64,000 nt of DNA from Psychromarinibacter sediminicola (GTDB lineage: Bacteria > Pseudomonadota > Alphaproteobacteria > Rhodobacterales > Rhodobacteraceae), in contig NZ_JARGYC010000012.1 in assembly GCF_029168335.1 (NCBI RefSeq), forward strand, positions 1 to 64,000, given 5' to 3'. The position numbers and the translations under genes were made by a program. Each line of letters starts with the position of its first letter. Position 1 is the first letter of the stretch. The notes under the pieces are model-generated. The model did not search any database. It saw only the letters and a program-made list of their open reading frames with translations, and was not told the origin of the DNA. Positions 17,641 through 27,770 of this stretch are shown here, piece after piece.

Positions 17641-18039
17641 ATGGCAGAAGACGTCATGACCATCCGCGAGATGTGCGACACGTTCGAAGTCACGCCGCGC
17701 ACGCTTCGCTTCTATGAATCCAAGGAGTTGCTGTCCCCGATTCGTCAGGGCAACAAGCGGCTCTTCACCCGTCGCGACCGCGCGCGGCTGAAGCTGATCC
17801 TGCGCGGCAAGCGCTTTGGCTTCTCTTTGGAAGAAATCCGCCAGATTCTCGATCTTTACGATACCGAGCAGGGTGAGAAGGCCCAGCTGCAGCGCGCCTA
17901 CGCGGCCGCCAAGGAGCGTCTGGCCGACATGGAACGCCAGCGCGACGAGCTGGAAGAGACGATCGGCGAGTTGAAGGATCAGCTCGAATGGGGCGAGAAG
18001 GTGCTCGCGTCGTTCGACGACAAGACCGCCGCCGCCTGA
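17641..18039 (+). CDS. MerR-family regulator (second of tandem pair)
   Basis: 132 aa. The HTH is [20 protein letters not shown], the wing is [27 protein letters not shown], and a long heptad-like C-terminal helix follows. It is clearly a paralogue of the gene just upstream (same VTPRTLR and GFSLEEIRQ words). The ATG at 17641 is chosen for the AGAGGGAGA SD. It is 31 bp upstream of the acyl-CoA dehydrogenase gene and likely controls it. Confidence 0.9.
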   Translation: MAEDVMTIREMCDTFEVTPRTLRFYESKELLSPIRQGNKRLFTRRDRARLKLILRGKRFGFSLEEIRQILDLYDTEQGEKAQLQRAYAAAKERLADMERQRDELEETIGELKDQLEWGEKVLASFDDKTAAA

Positions 18040-18070
18040 CGAACCCGACGGCCCCTCGGGAGGAACGCGC

Positions 18071-19849
18071 ATGCCCAGCTACACGCCGCCGCTGAAGGAC
18101 CAGCAATTCCTTCTGCACGACGTGCTGAAGGTGTCCGAGGCAGACATCGACGGCTATTCCGAACTCGACCGGCAATTCACCGGCGCGGTCCTGGAAGAGG
18201 CCGGCAAGCTCGCCGCCGAAGTCCTTCAGCCGCTGAACGCGGTGGGCGACCGGCAGGGCTGCACGCTGGAAAACGGCGTTGTCCGCACGCCCGAGGGGTT
18301 CAAGGCGGCCTACGACCAGCTGCGCGACGGCGGCTGGATGGGGCTGGACGCCGACCCGGACTATGGCGGGCAGGGCATGCCCTACCTGCTGTCCTCGGCG
18401 GTGGGCGAGATGTTCGTCTCGGCCAACATGGCGTTCAACATGTACCAGGGCCTGACCCACGGCGCCTATTCGGCGATTCACGAACACGGCTCGGATCAGC
18501 AGAAGGCGACCTATCTGCCCAACATGGTCGAGGGGAAATGGTCCGGCACCATGAACCTGACCGAGCCGCATTGCGGCACCGATCTCGGCCTGATCCGCAC
18601 CAAGGCCGAGCCGCAGGACGACGGCACCTACCGCATCACCGGCCAGAAGATCTGGATCTCGGCCGGCGAGCACGACCTGTCGGAGAACATCATCCACCTG
18701 GTGCTGGCCAAGGCCCCCGGCGGCGGCGAAGGCACCAAGGGCATCTCGCTGTTCATCGTGCCGAAATTCCTTGTGGGCGACGACGGCAGCCTCGGCGACC
18801 GCAACGCCGTCACCTGCGGCGGGCTCGAGGACAAGATGGGCATCCACGGCAACGCCACCTGCGTGATGAACTACGACGGCGCGACCGGGTATCTCGTGGG
18901 CGAGCTGCACAAGGGCATGCGGGCGATGTTCACCATGATGAACGAGGCCCGCATCGGCGTCGGCATCCAGGGGCTGTCGCAGGGCGCGGTGGCCTACCAG
19001 AACGCACTCGCCTTCGCGCAGGACCGGCTGCAGGGCCGCGACGTGACCGGCCCCAAGAACCCCGACGGCCCCGCCGACCCGATCATCGTGCACCCCGACG
19101 TGCGCCGGAACCTCATGGACCAGAAGGCCTTCGTCGAGGGCGGCCGCGCCTTCATCTACTGGGGCGCGATGATGATCGACCGCGCCCGCCGCAACGGCGA
19201 CGAAGAGGCCGAGGCGATGATCTCGCTGCTGACCCCCGTCATCAAGGGCTTCCTGACCGACAAGGGGTTCCAGACGACGGTGCTGGCACAGCAGACGCTG
19301 GGCGGCTCGGGCTTCACCCGCGAATGGGGGATCGAGCAATTCGTCCGCGACGCCCGCATCACCATGATCTACGAGGGCACCAACGGCATCCAGTCGTTGG
19401 ACCTCGTGGGCCGCAAGCTGGCGGCGAACCACGGCAAGACGGCGATGGCCTTCTTCGACATGGTCAAGGGCTACATCAAGGAGAACGAGGACCGCGTCGA
19501 CCTCAAGGCCGACTTCCTCGACCCGCTGAAGGAGGCATCCAAGGCGCTGCAGGCCGCGGCGATGTACTTCATGCAGAACGGCGTGAAACAGCCCAACAAC
19601 GCGCTCGCCGGCGCCTACGACTTCATGCACCTCTTCGGCCATGTCTGCCTGGGCCTGATGTGGACCCGCATGGCCCGTGCCGCGCAGGATGCTCTGGACG
19701 CCGGCACCGGTGACGCAACGTTTCACGAGGCAAAGCTCGCCACCGGCCGCTACTACATGGCAAGACAGCTCCCAGCCGCGGCCATGCACCTGGCGCGCAT
19801 CCAGTCCGGCGCCGAAACCGTGATGGCGCTCGACGCGGAGGCGTTCTAG
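18071..19849 (+). CDS. acyl-CoA dehydrogenase, long form (DmdC/AcdA-like)
   Basis: 592 aa flavoenzyme that forms the first double bond of an acyl-CoA. It has the ACAD N-terminal, middle ([13 protein letters not shown]) and C-terminal ([18 protein letters not shown], catalytic Glu in YEGT) domains, then an extra C-terminal helical region of about 120 residues. That layout is shared by DmdC (methylmercaptopropionyl-CoA dehydrogenase) and by long fatty acyl-CoA dehydrogenases. SD GGGAGGAA precedes the ATG. Context with thiolase and FadB favours fatty acid degradation, with DmdC-like activity possible. Confidence 0.88.
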   Translation: MPSYTPPLKDQQFLLHDVLKVSEADIDGYSELDRQFTGAVLEEAGKLAAEVLQPLNAVGDRQGCTLENGVVRTPEGFKAAYDQLRDGGWMGLDADPDYGGQGMPYLLSSAVGEMFVSANMAFNMYQGLTHGAYSAIHEHGSDQQKATYLPNMVEGKWSGTMNLTEPHCGTDLGLIRTKAEPQDDGTYRITGQKIWISAGEHDLSENIIHLVLAKAPGGGEGTKGISLFIVPKFLVGDDGSLGDRNAVTCGGLEDKMGIHGNATCVMNYDGATGYLVGELHKGMRAMFTMMNEARIGVGIQGLSQGAVAYQNALAFAQDRLQGRDVTGPKNPDGPADPIIVHPDVRRNLMDQKAFVEGGRAFIYWGAMMIDRARRNGDEEAEAMISLLTPVIKGFLTDKGFQTTVLAQQTLGGSGFTREWGIEQFVRDARITMIYEGTNGIQSLDLVGRKLAANHGKTAMAFFDMVKGYIKENEDRVDLKADFLDPLKEASKALQAAAMYFMQNGVKQPNNALAGAYDFMHLFGHVCLGLMWTRMARAAQDALDAGTGDATFHEAKLATGRYYMARQLPAAAMHLARIQSGAETVMALDAEAF

Positions 19850-19886
19850 GCTCCGGCAAGAGCGGCGGCACGACGACGGAGGAGAG

Positions 19887-20099
19887 ATGCCGAAACGCTT
19901 TCGCCTGACCCGCCGCTTCACCGTCGGCATGACGGAAGACGCCTACCGCCGCCTGCGCCGCTTCGCGTCCGAGGCCGGGCTGGAGGAAGGCGAGGCGCTG
20001 TCCTTCCTGTTCGAGAATTTCGACAGCGTGACACGGTCCGACAACCTGACCGCCCGGCTCCGCCTGTTCACCGCGGAGCTGGACGAGCGCAAGAAATGA
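19887..20099 (+). CDS. small conserved-looking protein between acyl-CoA dehydrogenase genes
   Basis: 70 aa with a strong SD (GGAGGAGAG) before the ATG, and a stop just past the alternative start of the next gene. The sequence is basic at the N-terminus ([13 protein letters not shown]) followed by two predicted helices ([26 protein letters not shown]). This resembles a ribbon-helix-helix or small helical DNA-binding protein, but I do not recognise the family. The tight packing suggests a real gene with a regulatory or partner role. Confidence 0.65.
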   Translation: MPKRFRLTRRFTVGMTEDAYRRLRRFASEAGLEEGEALSFLFENFDSVTRSDNLTARLRLFTAELDERKK

Positions 20100-20116
20100 C
20101 CGGGGGGACATCGGCC

Positions 20117-21268
20117 ATGGCCGGATGGATGACCGACGAGCACCGGATGCTCGCCGAGATGACGCGCAAGTTCATCGCGGAGGAATGGAAGCCGCGCTTC
20201 GGCAAGTGGCGCGACCAGGGCGAGATGGACCGTTCGACCTGGACCGAGGCGGGCGCGCTGGGCCTGCTCTGCCCCTCGATCCCGGAGGAGTACGGCGGCG
20301 CCGGCGGCGATTTCGGCCACGAGGCGGTGATCCTGATGGAAGGCACCCGCGCCAACCTTGCCTCCTGGGGCCACGGCATCCACTCGGGTATCGTGGCGCA
20401 TTACCTGCTGGCCTACGGGACCGAGGACCAGAAGAGCCACTGGCTGCCCAAGATGGTCTCGGGCGAGCTGGTCGGCGCGCTGGCGATGACGGAACCGGCC
20501 GCCGGATCGGACGTGCAGGCGATCAAGACCAAGGCCGTGCGCGAGGGCAACGCCTACAGGCTCTCGGGCCAGAAGGTGTTCATCACCAACGGCCAGCACG
20601 CCAACCTGGTCGTCGTGGCCGCCAAGACCGACCCGTCGCAGGGCGCCAAGGGCATCTCGCTGGTTGTGGTGGAAACCGACGGCGCCGAGGGCTTCTCGCG
20701 CGGCCGCAACCTCGACAAGATCGGCTGCCACGCGGCGGACACGTCGGAGCTTTTCTTCGACAACGTGGAGGTGCCGCCCGAGAACATCCTGGGCCAGGAG
20801 GAAGGCCGCGGCTTCTACCAGATGATGGAGCAGCTGCCGCAGGAGCGCCTGATCATCGGCTGCACCGCGATGGGCGCGATCGACGGCGCGCTGGAGCGCA
20901 CCATGGCCTACTGCCGCGACCGCCAGGCCTTCGGCGGCCCGATCATGCAATTCCAGAACACGCGCTTCAAGCTGGCCGAATGCACCACCAAGGCGGCCGT
21001 CTCCCGCGCCTTCCTCGACGACTGCATCGCCGAGCACCTCGAGGGCCGGCTGACGGTGGAAAAGGCCGCGATGGCCAAGCTTTGGCTTTCCGAGGCCCAG
21101 GGCGCGATCCTCGACGAATGCGTCCAGCTTTTCGGCGGCTACGGCTACATGACCGAATACGAGATCGGCGAGATGTGGGCCGACGCCCGCATCCAGCGCA
21201 TCTACGGCGGCACCAACGAGATCATGAAGGAACTGATCGCCCGTGGCTTCGCCGAGGCAAGATCATGA
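20117..21268 (+). CDS. acyl-CoA dehydrogenase, LCAD/IVD class
   Basis: 383 aa from the ATG at 20117, which has GGGGGGA 8 bp upstream. An earlier in-frame ATG at 20096 overlaps the previous stop and is possible (390 aa). Seen: [29 protein letters not shown], and [15 protein letters not shown]. The usual YEGT Glu is replaced by YGGTNEIM, while a Glu in QERLII sits where the catalytic base of isovaleryl- and long-chain dehydrogenases lies. It should act on branched or longer acyl-CoA in the same pathway as the neighbours. Confidence 0.9.
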   Translation: MAGWMTDEHRMLAEMTRKFIAEEWKPRFGKWRDQGEMDRSTWTEAGALGLLCPSIPEEYGGAGGDFGHEAVILMEGTRANLASWGHGIHSGIVAHYLLAYGTEDQKSHWLPKMVSGELVGALAMTEPAAGSDVQAIKTKAVREGNAYRLSGQKVFITNGQHANLVVVAAKTDPSQGAKGISLVVVETDGAEGFSRGRNLDKIGCHAADTSELFFDNVEVPPENILGQEEGRGFYQMMEQLPQERLIIGCTAMGAIDGALERTMAYCRDRQAFGGPIMQFQNTRFKLAECTTKAAVSRAFLDDCIAEHLEGRLTVEKAAMAKLWLSEAQGAILDECVQLFGGYGYMTEYEIGEMWADARIQRIYGGTNEIMKELIARGFAEARS

Positions 21269-21297
21269 GCGATGCGCGGGTTGCCGGACCGGGATTT

Positions 21298-21318
21298 GCG
21301 TATTTGGAACGAGAAGAA
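21298..21318 (+). repeat. 21-bp dispersed motif
   Basis: It starts GCGTATTTGGAACGAGAAGA and is the exact reverse complement of the copy at 21457-21477. The two bracket the gap between the acyl-CoA dehydrogenase and GST genes. Confidence 0.65.
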
Positions 21319-21456
21319 ACCTGCACTGGGACTCCGTACCACCGCCCCAAGCTGTTGAGGCGGCTGGAATACTCTTGCGGTCAACGGATCGCCAGCCTGT
21401 ACGGCATCTCCCGAATTGACGTGTTAACGTTAATCACCCGTTACAGACATCACGTC

Positions 21457-21477
21457 TTCTTCTCGTTCCAAATACGC
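21457..21477 (-). repeat. 21-bp dispersed motif, inverted copy
   Basis: It starts TTCTTCTCGTTCCAAATACG and forms a perfect 21-bp inverted repeat with 21298-21318, with 138 bp between. The enclosed DNA has no gene and is AT-richer than its surroundings, with GTTAAC/GTTAATC words. Confidence 0.65.
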
Positions 21478-21521
21478 AACTCCGGCGCCCGACAGAGGCG
21501 CGACACAGGAAGGTTGAGCGC

Positions 21522-22157
21522 ATGACCATCAAACTCCACTGCTTCGGCGAATCCGGCAACGCCTACAAGGCGGCGCTGGCGCTGGACCTCTCCGGACTCG
21601 ACTGGGAGCCGGTCTTCGTCGACTTCTTCAACGGCGAAACCCGGACGACCGAGTACCGCACCGAGATCAACCCGATGGGCGAGGCGCCGGTCATGGTCGA
21701 CGGCGACCTGAAGATCACCCAGTCCGGCGCGATCCAGCAATACGTCACCGACAGGACCGGAAAGCATGGCGGCGCAGGCGACGCCAAGTACGAGGTGCTG
21801 CGCTGGGTGCTGTGGGACAACCACAAGTTGTCCAGCATGGCCGGCATGACCCGCTTCCTGATGAACTTCCTGCCCGAGGAGAAGCGCCCGACCGAGGTGA
21901 TCCCGTTCCTGCAGGGCCGCCTGAAGACCGCCTACCAGGTGCTCGACGGGCATCTGAAGGGCCGCGACTGGATCGTCGGCGACGGCCCGACCAACGCCGA
22001 TTTCTCCTGCTGCGGCTACCTGTTCTATCCCGAGCCCTTCGGCTTCGACCGCGCCGACTGGCCGGAGATCGACCGCTGGCTGTCGAACGTCCAGGCGCTC
22101 GACGGCTGGAAGCACCCCTATGACCTGATGCCCGGCAACCCCTCGGACCGGGCCTGA
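21522..22157 (+). CDS. glutathione S-transferase family protein
   Basis: 211 aa. The N-terminal half has EINPMGEAPVMVDGDLKITQSGAI with the cis-Pro and the QSG glutathione-binding turn. The C-terminal half has GRDWIVGDGPTNADFSC. It is encoded between acyl-CoA dehydrogenase and thiolase genes with only 15 bp before the thiolase, so it may serve the same catabolic route, for instance in handling reactive acyl intermediates. The exact substrate is unknown. Confidence 0.87.
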   Translation: MTIKLHCFGESGNAYKAALALDLSGLDWEPVFVDFFNGETRTTEYRTEINPMGEAPVMVDGDLKITQSGAIQQYVTDRTGKHGGAGDAKYEVLRWVLWDNHKLSSMAGMTRFLMNFLPEEKRPTEVIPFLQGRLKTAYQVLDGHLKGRDWIVGDGPTNADFSCCGYLFYPEPFGFDRADWPEIDRWLSNVQALDGWKHPYDLMPGNPSDRA

Positions 22158-22172
22158 CACGAAAGACGCGAC

Positions 22173-23381
<1,209 letters not shown>

Positions 23382-23402
23382 GACACTGGAAGGAGCGACC
23401 GC

Positions 23403-23897
23403 ATGCCCCTGATCGACCCCGACAGCCTGCCCGTCCGCACCGGCACGATCTATCCGCCGCCGCTCGACCGCGAAGTCGCCGGGCGCAGCTCCATCCGGCT
23501 GGGCCAGGCCGGCGGGCTGACCCAGTTCGGCGTCAACATCGTGATCCTGGCGCCGGGTGCGAAGTCCTCGATCCGCCACTGGCACGAGAACGAGGACGAG
23601 TTCGTCATGGCCCTGGAGGGTGAGCTGACGCTGGTGACCGATGCCGGCGAGACGCCCCTGCCCCCGGGCCAGTGCGCCGCCTTCCCCGCCGGCGACCCGG
23701 ACGCGCACCACCTCATCAACCGCTCGGACGCCGAGGCGCGGTTCCTCGTCATCGGCAGCAAGGCCGCGCGCGAGGTCGCGCATTATCCCGATTACGGGCT
23801 GAAGGTCGCCATCGCGGACGGCAGCGTCGCCTTCACCCACGCGGACGGACGCCCCTATGACGGAGAGCCGCCCGAAACACCCCGGACAAAGGGCTGA
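23403..23897 (+). CDS. cupin-domain protein
   Basis: 164 aa single cupin barrel. Motif 1 is IRHWHENEDEFVMALEGEL (His, His, Glu metal ligands) and motif 2 is FPAGDPDAHHLINRSD. It ends with a flexible Pro-rich tail (YDGEPPETPRTKG). Its place between thiolase and fadB genes with short gaps argues for one transcript, but its role in the pathway is unknown. Confidence 0.85.
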   Translation: MPLIDPDSLPVRTGTIYPPPLDREVAGRSSIRLGQAGGLTQFGVNIVILAPGAKSSIRHWHENEDEFVMALEGELTLVTDAGETPLPPGQCAAFPAGDPDAHHLINRSDAEARFLVIGSKAAREVAHYPDYGLKVAIADGSVAFTHADGRPYDGEPPETPRTKG

Positions 23898-23900
23898 GAC

Positions 23901-26105
23901 ATGGCCGATTTCCACTACACCACCGAGGACGGCGTCGCCGTCATCACCTGGGACCAGCCGGGCAAGTCGATGAACGTGCTGACCTTCGAGGCGCTGCGCG
24001 AGCTGGACGCCCATATCGACACCGCGCTGGCCGACGACGCCGTGAAGGGCATCGTCATCACCTCCGGCAAACAGGGCAGCTTCGCGGGCGGCATGGACCT
24101 CAACGTGCTGGCCCAGCTCAAGGGCAGCGCCGGCGACGACCCCGCCCGCGGCATCTTCGAGGGGCTGATGCAGATGCACGGCGTCCTCCGCAAGATTGAG
24201 CGCGCCGGCATGGACCCGAAGACGCTGAAGGGCGCGAAGCCCACGGCCTGCGCCCTGCCCGGGACGACCATGGGCATCGGCTTCGAGATCGCGCTGTCCT
24301 GTCACCGCATCTTCGCCGCCGAAGCGCCCAAGGCGAAGATCGGCCTGCCCGAAATCCTGGTGGGCCTGTTCCCCGGCGCCGGCGGCACCACGCGGCTGGT
24401 GCGCAAGCTGGGCGCGATGGGCGCCTCGCCCTACCTGCTCGAAGGCAAGACGCTGGAGCCGAAAAAGGCCAAGGGCGCCGGGCTGGTCGACGAGGTGACG
24501 GACACCGACGAGCTGATGCAGAAGGCGAAGGCGTGGGTGCTGAGCGCCAGCGACGCCGACTGCGTCAAGCCGTGGGATCAGAAGGGCTACAAGATGCCCG
24601 GCGGCGCGCCCTATCACCCGGCGGGCTTCATGACGTATGTCGGCGCCTCCGCCATGGTCAATGGCCGGACCAAGGGCGTCTACCCCGCCGCCAAGGCGCT
24701 GCTCTCGGCCGTCTACGAGGGCGCGCTGGTGCCCTTCGACACCGCGCTGAAGATCGAGGCGCGCTGGTTCACCCATGTGATGATGAACCCGGTGGCCGAG
24801 GCGATGATCCGCTCGCTCTTCATCAACAAGGGCGCGCTCGAAAAGGGCGCGAACCGGCCCGATCAGCCCGACCAGCGGGTGAAGAAGCTCGGCGTCCTGG
24901 GCGCCGGGATGATGGGCGCGGGGATCACGCTGGTCTCGGCCCAGGCGGGCATCGAGGTGGTGCTGATCGACCAGAGCCAGGAGGCCGCCGACAAAGGCAA
25001 GGCCCATACCGCCGGCTTCATGGACAAGGGCATCCAGCGCAAGAAGACCACGCCGGAGCAGAAAGAGGCCGCGCTGGACCGCATCACCGCCACCACCGAC
25101 TATGCCGCGCTGGAGGGCTGCGACCTGGTCATCGAGGCCGTCTTCGAGGATCCCAAGATCAAGGCCGAGGTGACGAAGCAGGCCGAGGCCGCCATCGGCC
25201 CCGACTGCATTTTCGCGACCAACACCTCCACCCTGCCGATCACCGATCTCGCGAAGGCGTCCGAACGGCCCGAGCAGTTCATCGGCATCCACTTCTTCTC
25301 GCCGGTCGAGAAGATGAACCTGGTGGAGATCATCAAGGGCAAGGCCACCGGCGACCGGGCCGTGGCCAAGGCGCTCGACTTCGTGCGGCAAATCCGCAAG
25401 ACGCCCATCGTCGTCAACGACGCCCGCTTCTTCTACGCCAACCGCTGCATCATCCCCTATATCAACGAAGGCATCCGCATGGTCGCCGAAGGGGTCGAAC
25501 CGGCGCTGGTGGAGAACGCGGCCAAGCTCGTCGGCATGCCGCTGGGGCCGCTGCAGCTGGTGGACGAGACCTCCATCGACCTCGGCGCCAAGATCGCCCG
25601 CGCGACCAAGGCGGCGATCGGCAGCGACTATCCCGACGAGGCCGTCGACGCGGTGCTGTTCTGGATGGAGGGCGAGGGCCGGCTGGGCCGCAAGGCCAAC
25701 GCCGGGTTCTACGACTACGACGACAAGGGCAAGCGCACCGGCCTGTCCGGCACGGTCAGGGCGCAGTACCCCGCCAAAGCGGATCAGCCCGAGGTGACGG
25801 AGGTACAGCACCGCCTGCTGATGGCCCAGGTGCTGGAGGCCGTGCGCGCGCTGGAAGACGGCGTGCTGATGGACATCCGCGAGGGCGACGTGGGCGCGAT
25901 CCTCGGCTGGGGCTTCGCGCCGTGGTCCGGCGGGCCGTTCTCGTGGCTGGACATGATCGGTGCCGCCCGAGCCGTCGATATCTGCGAGGGGCTGGAGGCA
26001 GATCACGGCACCCGGTTCAGGGCACCGGACCTTCTACGCGACATCGCGGCCCGGGACGACAGCTTTTACGCCCGCTTCGGCCCTCAGGCGAAAGCGGCAG
26101 CGTAA
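23901..26105 (+). CDS. fadB: multifunctional enoyl-CoA hydratase / 3-hydroxyacyl-CoA dehydrogenase
   Basis: 734 aa. The N-terminal crotonase domain (1-200) has KGIVITSGKQGSFAGGMDL and KPTACALPGTTMGIGFEIAL with LPEILVGLFPGAGGTTRL. The NAD-binding domain begins near residue 330 with LGVLGAGMMGAGITLVSA. The catalytic His is in GIHFFSPVEKMNLVEII. The C-terminal dehydrogenase domain follows to the end. The protein performs two steps of beta-oxidation and pairs with the thiolase. Its 3' end overlaps the convergent Hint gene by 22 bp. Confidence 0.95.
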   Translation: MADFHYTTEDGVAVITWDQPGKSMNVLTFEALRELDAHIDTALADDAVKGIVITSGKQGSFAGGMDLNVLAQLKGSAGDDPARGIFEGLMQMHGVLRKIERAGMDPKTLKGAKPTACALPGTTMGIGFEIALSCHRIFAAEAPKAKIGLPEILVGLFPGAGGTTRLVRKLGAMGASPYLLEGKTLEPKKAKGAGLVDEVTDTDELMQKAKAWVLSASDADCVKPWDQKGYKMPGGAPYHPAGFMTYVGASAMVNGRTKGVYPAAKALLSAVYEGALVPFDTALKIEARWFTHVMMNPVAEAMIRSLFINKGALEKGANRPDQPDQRVKKLGVLGAGMMGAGITLVSAQAGIEVVLIDQSQEAADKGKAHTAGFMDKGIQRKKTTPEQKEAALDRITATTDYAALEGCDLVIEAVFEDPKIKAEVTKQAEAAIGPDCIFATNTSTLPITDLAKASERPEQFIGIHFFSPVEKMNLVEIIKGKATGDRAVAKALDFVRQIRKTPIVVNDARFFYANRCIIPYINEGIRMVAEGVEPALVENAAKLVGMPLGPLQLVDETSIDLGAKIARATKAAIGSDYPDEAVDAVLFWMEGEGRLGRKANAGFYDYDDKGKRTGLSGTVRAQYPAKADQPEVTEVQHRLLMAQVLEAVRALEDGVLMDIREGDVGAILGWGFAPWSGGPFSWLDMIGAARAVDICEGLEADHGTRFRAPDLLRDIAARDDSFYARFGPQAKAAA

Positions 26106-26821
26106 GCCTCTGTGCCGTGGGCGGCGGTCCATCCGCCGCCGTCCACCGAATCTTCGTCTTCGAGGCACTCGATCAGGAAGGCCGCCTCGCCCGCATCCAG
26201 GCAGCGGTAGCCTTCGCGCATGTCGCCGGCCAGCAGCGCCTCGATCGACATCATCCGGTCGGCGGCGCAATGGGCCAGCGCGCCCTCGCCGGCAAACACC
26301 ACCTCGTCCTGTTCGAAATGCAGCATCACCGCCTCGACGGCGCCGCGCGGCGGCACCCGCGCGATCCCGCGGAACCCGTCCAGATCGGCCCCGGTCACCA
26401 GCGCGAACGGATCGCCATAGAGAACCTCGGCCGTGTCGGATTCCAGCATCACCGCCTGATCCGGCAGGAGCGTCATCGGCGCCGCATTGCCCAGCGCACC
26501 GGCCGGAACGTGAAGCGGCCAGGCCGCGCGCGGGATCTGCCTCGCCTCCGACACCGCCTCCGACACCGCCTCCGACCAGGCGATCGCCTTGGTGATGCGG
26601 GTCACCTTCTGCATCCCGCGGTCGAAGGTCAGCACCAGATCGCCCCGTGCGATCGCCTCGACCGGGCGCCAGCCCATCGCCGTCGCCACCAGCGTGCCGG
26701 CCTGAAGCCCCGAGGCCAGCTCCGGCGTCACCGCCCGTCCGGCCGCGCCCCGTCCGCCGCCGGTCTCCTGCCGGTGTGCGCGGGTCTCGTCGCCGAACAA
26801 CAGACTTCCCAGTCCAAACAT
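26084..26821 (-). CDS. Hint (hedgehog/intein)-domain protein, stand-alone
   Basis: 245 aa. A Hint_2-type fold is suggested by LQAGTLVATAMGWRPVEAIARGDLVLTFD, LLPDQAVMLES and a C-terminal GYRCLDAGEAAFL region, as in many Rhodobacterales proteins. The position that is Cys or Ser in splicing-active Hint domains appears to be Gly-Thr, so autoprocessing is doubtful. A 12-bp tandem repeat at 26544-26576 encodes SEAVSEAVSEA. The 3' end overlaps fadB on the other strand. Confidence 0.75.
   Translation of the reverse strand: MFGLGSLLFGDETRAHRQETGGGRGAAGRAVTPELASGLQAGTLVATAMGWRPVEAIARGDLVLTFDRGMQKVTRITKAIAWSEAVSEAVSEARQIPRAAWPLHVPAGALGNAAPMTLLPDQAVMLESDTAEVLYGDPFALVTGADLDGFRGIARVPPRGAVEAVMLHFEQDEVVFAGEGALAHCAADRMMSIEALLAGDMREGYRCLDAGEAAFLIECLEDEDSVDGGGWTAAHGTEAYAAAFA
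26544..26576 (-). repeat. 12-bp tandem repeat inside the Hint gene
   Basis: GCCTCCGACACC occurs at 26544-26555 and 26556-26567, with a 9-bp partial third copy to 26576. It encodes Ser-Glu-Ala-Val steps and could vary in copy number in frame. Confidence 0.8.
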
Positions 26822-27007
26822 CTACCGCTCTCCAGTCCATGCTCTGGCCTATGCGTTGGCCTTGTCATTTGGACCGCTCGATGTCTCCGAGTCCGCGCGA
26901 CGGGCGTGCCGTAATTTCGGCCCGATTGAGTTAACTTTGTGGCGCTTTTTCGCCCGAACCATGAATGGGTCGGATTCGGCCCGATCTTCTCCGACCCGGA
27001 AACGGAC

Positions 27008-27658
27008 CTATCCAAAACGATAGCCGAACCGCGCGATATCCCGGGCGCAGAGCTCCGCCACGAGCTCTGCGAGCGAGTCGTCGTAGTAGATCCGGTAATC
27101 CTCGGCCCGCCGCGATTCGTTCAGACGCGGGATTCGGTCCAGCCGGAACCCCAAATGCGACTCGACCGCGGCAAGATCGTGGTCGAGACGCTCCAGCCGG
27201 ACGAAGGCCCTGCACCGCTCGCGCCCCGCCGCGTCGGTCACGTAGGCGCCATAGTCCTGCGCGCCCACGGCCGCCCGCGTCTGCGGATGCCGCAGGAAAT
27301 CCGCGAAGTCGGTCCGCCGCGCCAGCGCCACCGCCGGGTGGTCGAAGCCCTGAACCCGCAGCCAGTGGTAATAGCTCACCATCCGGTCCCAGGGGTTGCG
27401 CACCAGCGTGAAGACGAACATCCCGTCCAGCTCGTCGCCCGAGACCAGCCCGTCGATATCCGCCAGCGTCGAATGCTTCCACAGCCGCCCGCGCGTCTCC
27501 ACCCCGCGCAGCCGCCGCCGTCGCCGCTTGGCCTTGGGCGTGTCGCCGATCAGGATGTCGTCCTTCATCGCCCGCGCCTCCAGCGCCAGGGACAACGCCG
27601 TGCCGCCGGTCTTGGGAACATGAACGTAGATATAGCGCCGCCCGCGCGAGATGATCAT
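27008..27658 (-). CDS. sulfotransferase family protein
   Basis: 216 aa. YVHVPKTGGTAL is the 5'-phosphosulfate-binding loop of PAPS-dependent sulfotransferases, and FTLVRNPWDRMVSYYHW is the 3'-phosphate-binding motif. It would transfer sulfate from PAPS to a glycan or other acceptor. It is flanked by a 186-bp gap towards the Hint gene. No PAPS synthesis or polysaccharide genes are adjacent, so the acceptor is unknown. Confidence 0.86.
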   Translation of the reverse strand: MIISRGRRYIYVHVPKTGGTALSLALEARAMKDDILIGDTPKAKRRRRRLRGVETRGRLWKHSTLADIDGLVSGDELDGMFVFTLVRNPWDRMVSYYHWLRVQGFDHPAVALARRTDFADFLRHPQTRAAVGAQDYGAYVTDAAGRERCRAFVRLERLDHDLAAVESHLGFRLDRIPRLNESRRAEDYRIYYDDSLAELVAELCARDIARFGYRFG

Positions 27659-27770
27659 GGACCGCCCATAGCAGATTACCCGCGCCCCCGGAACGGGCGC
27701 TTTGCCCCTTCAAGCCGGCGCCCCGGCCCCCTATCCTCGCCGCAAGGACATCACCGGGGAGGAGCAACCG

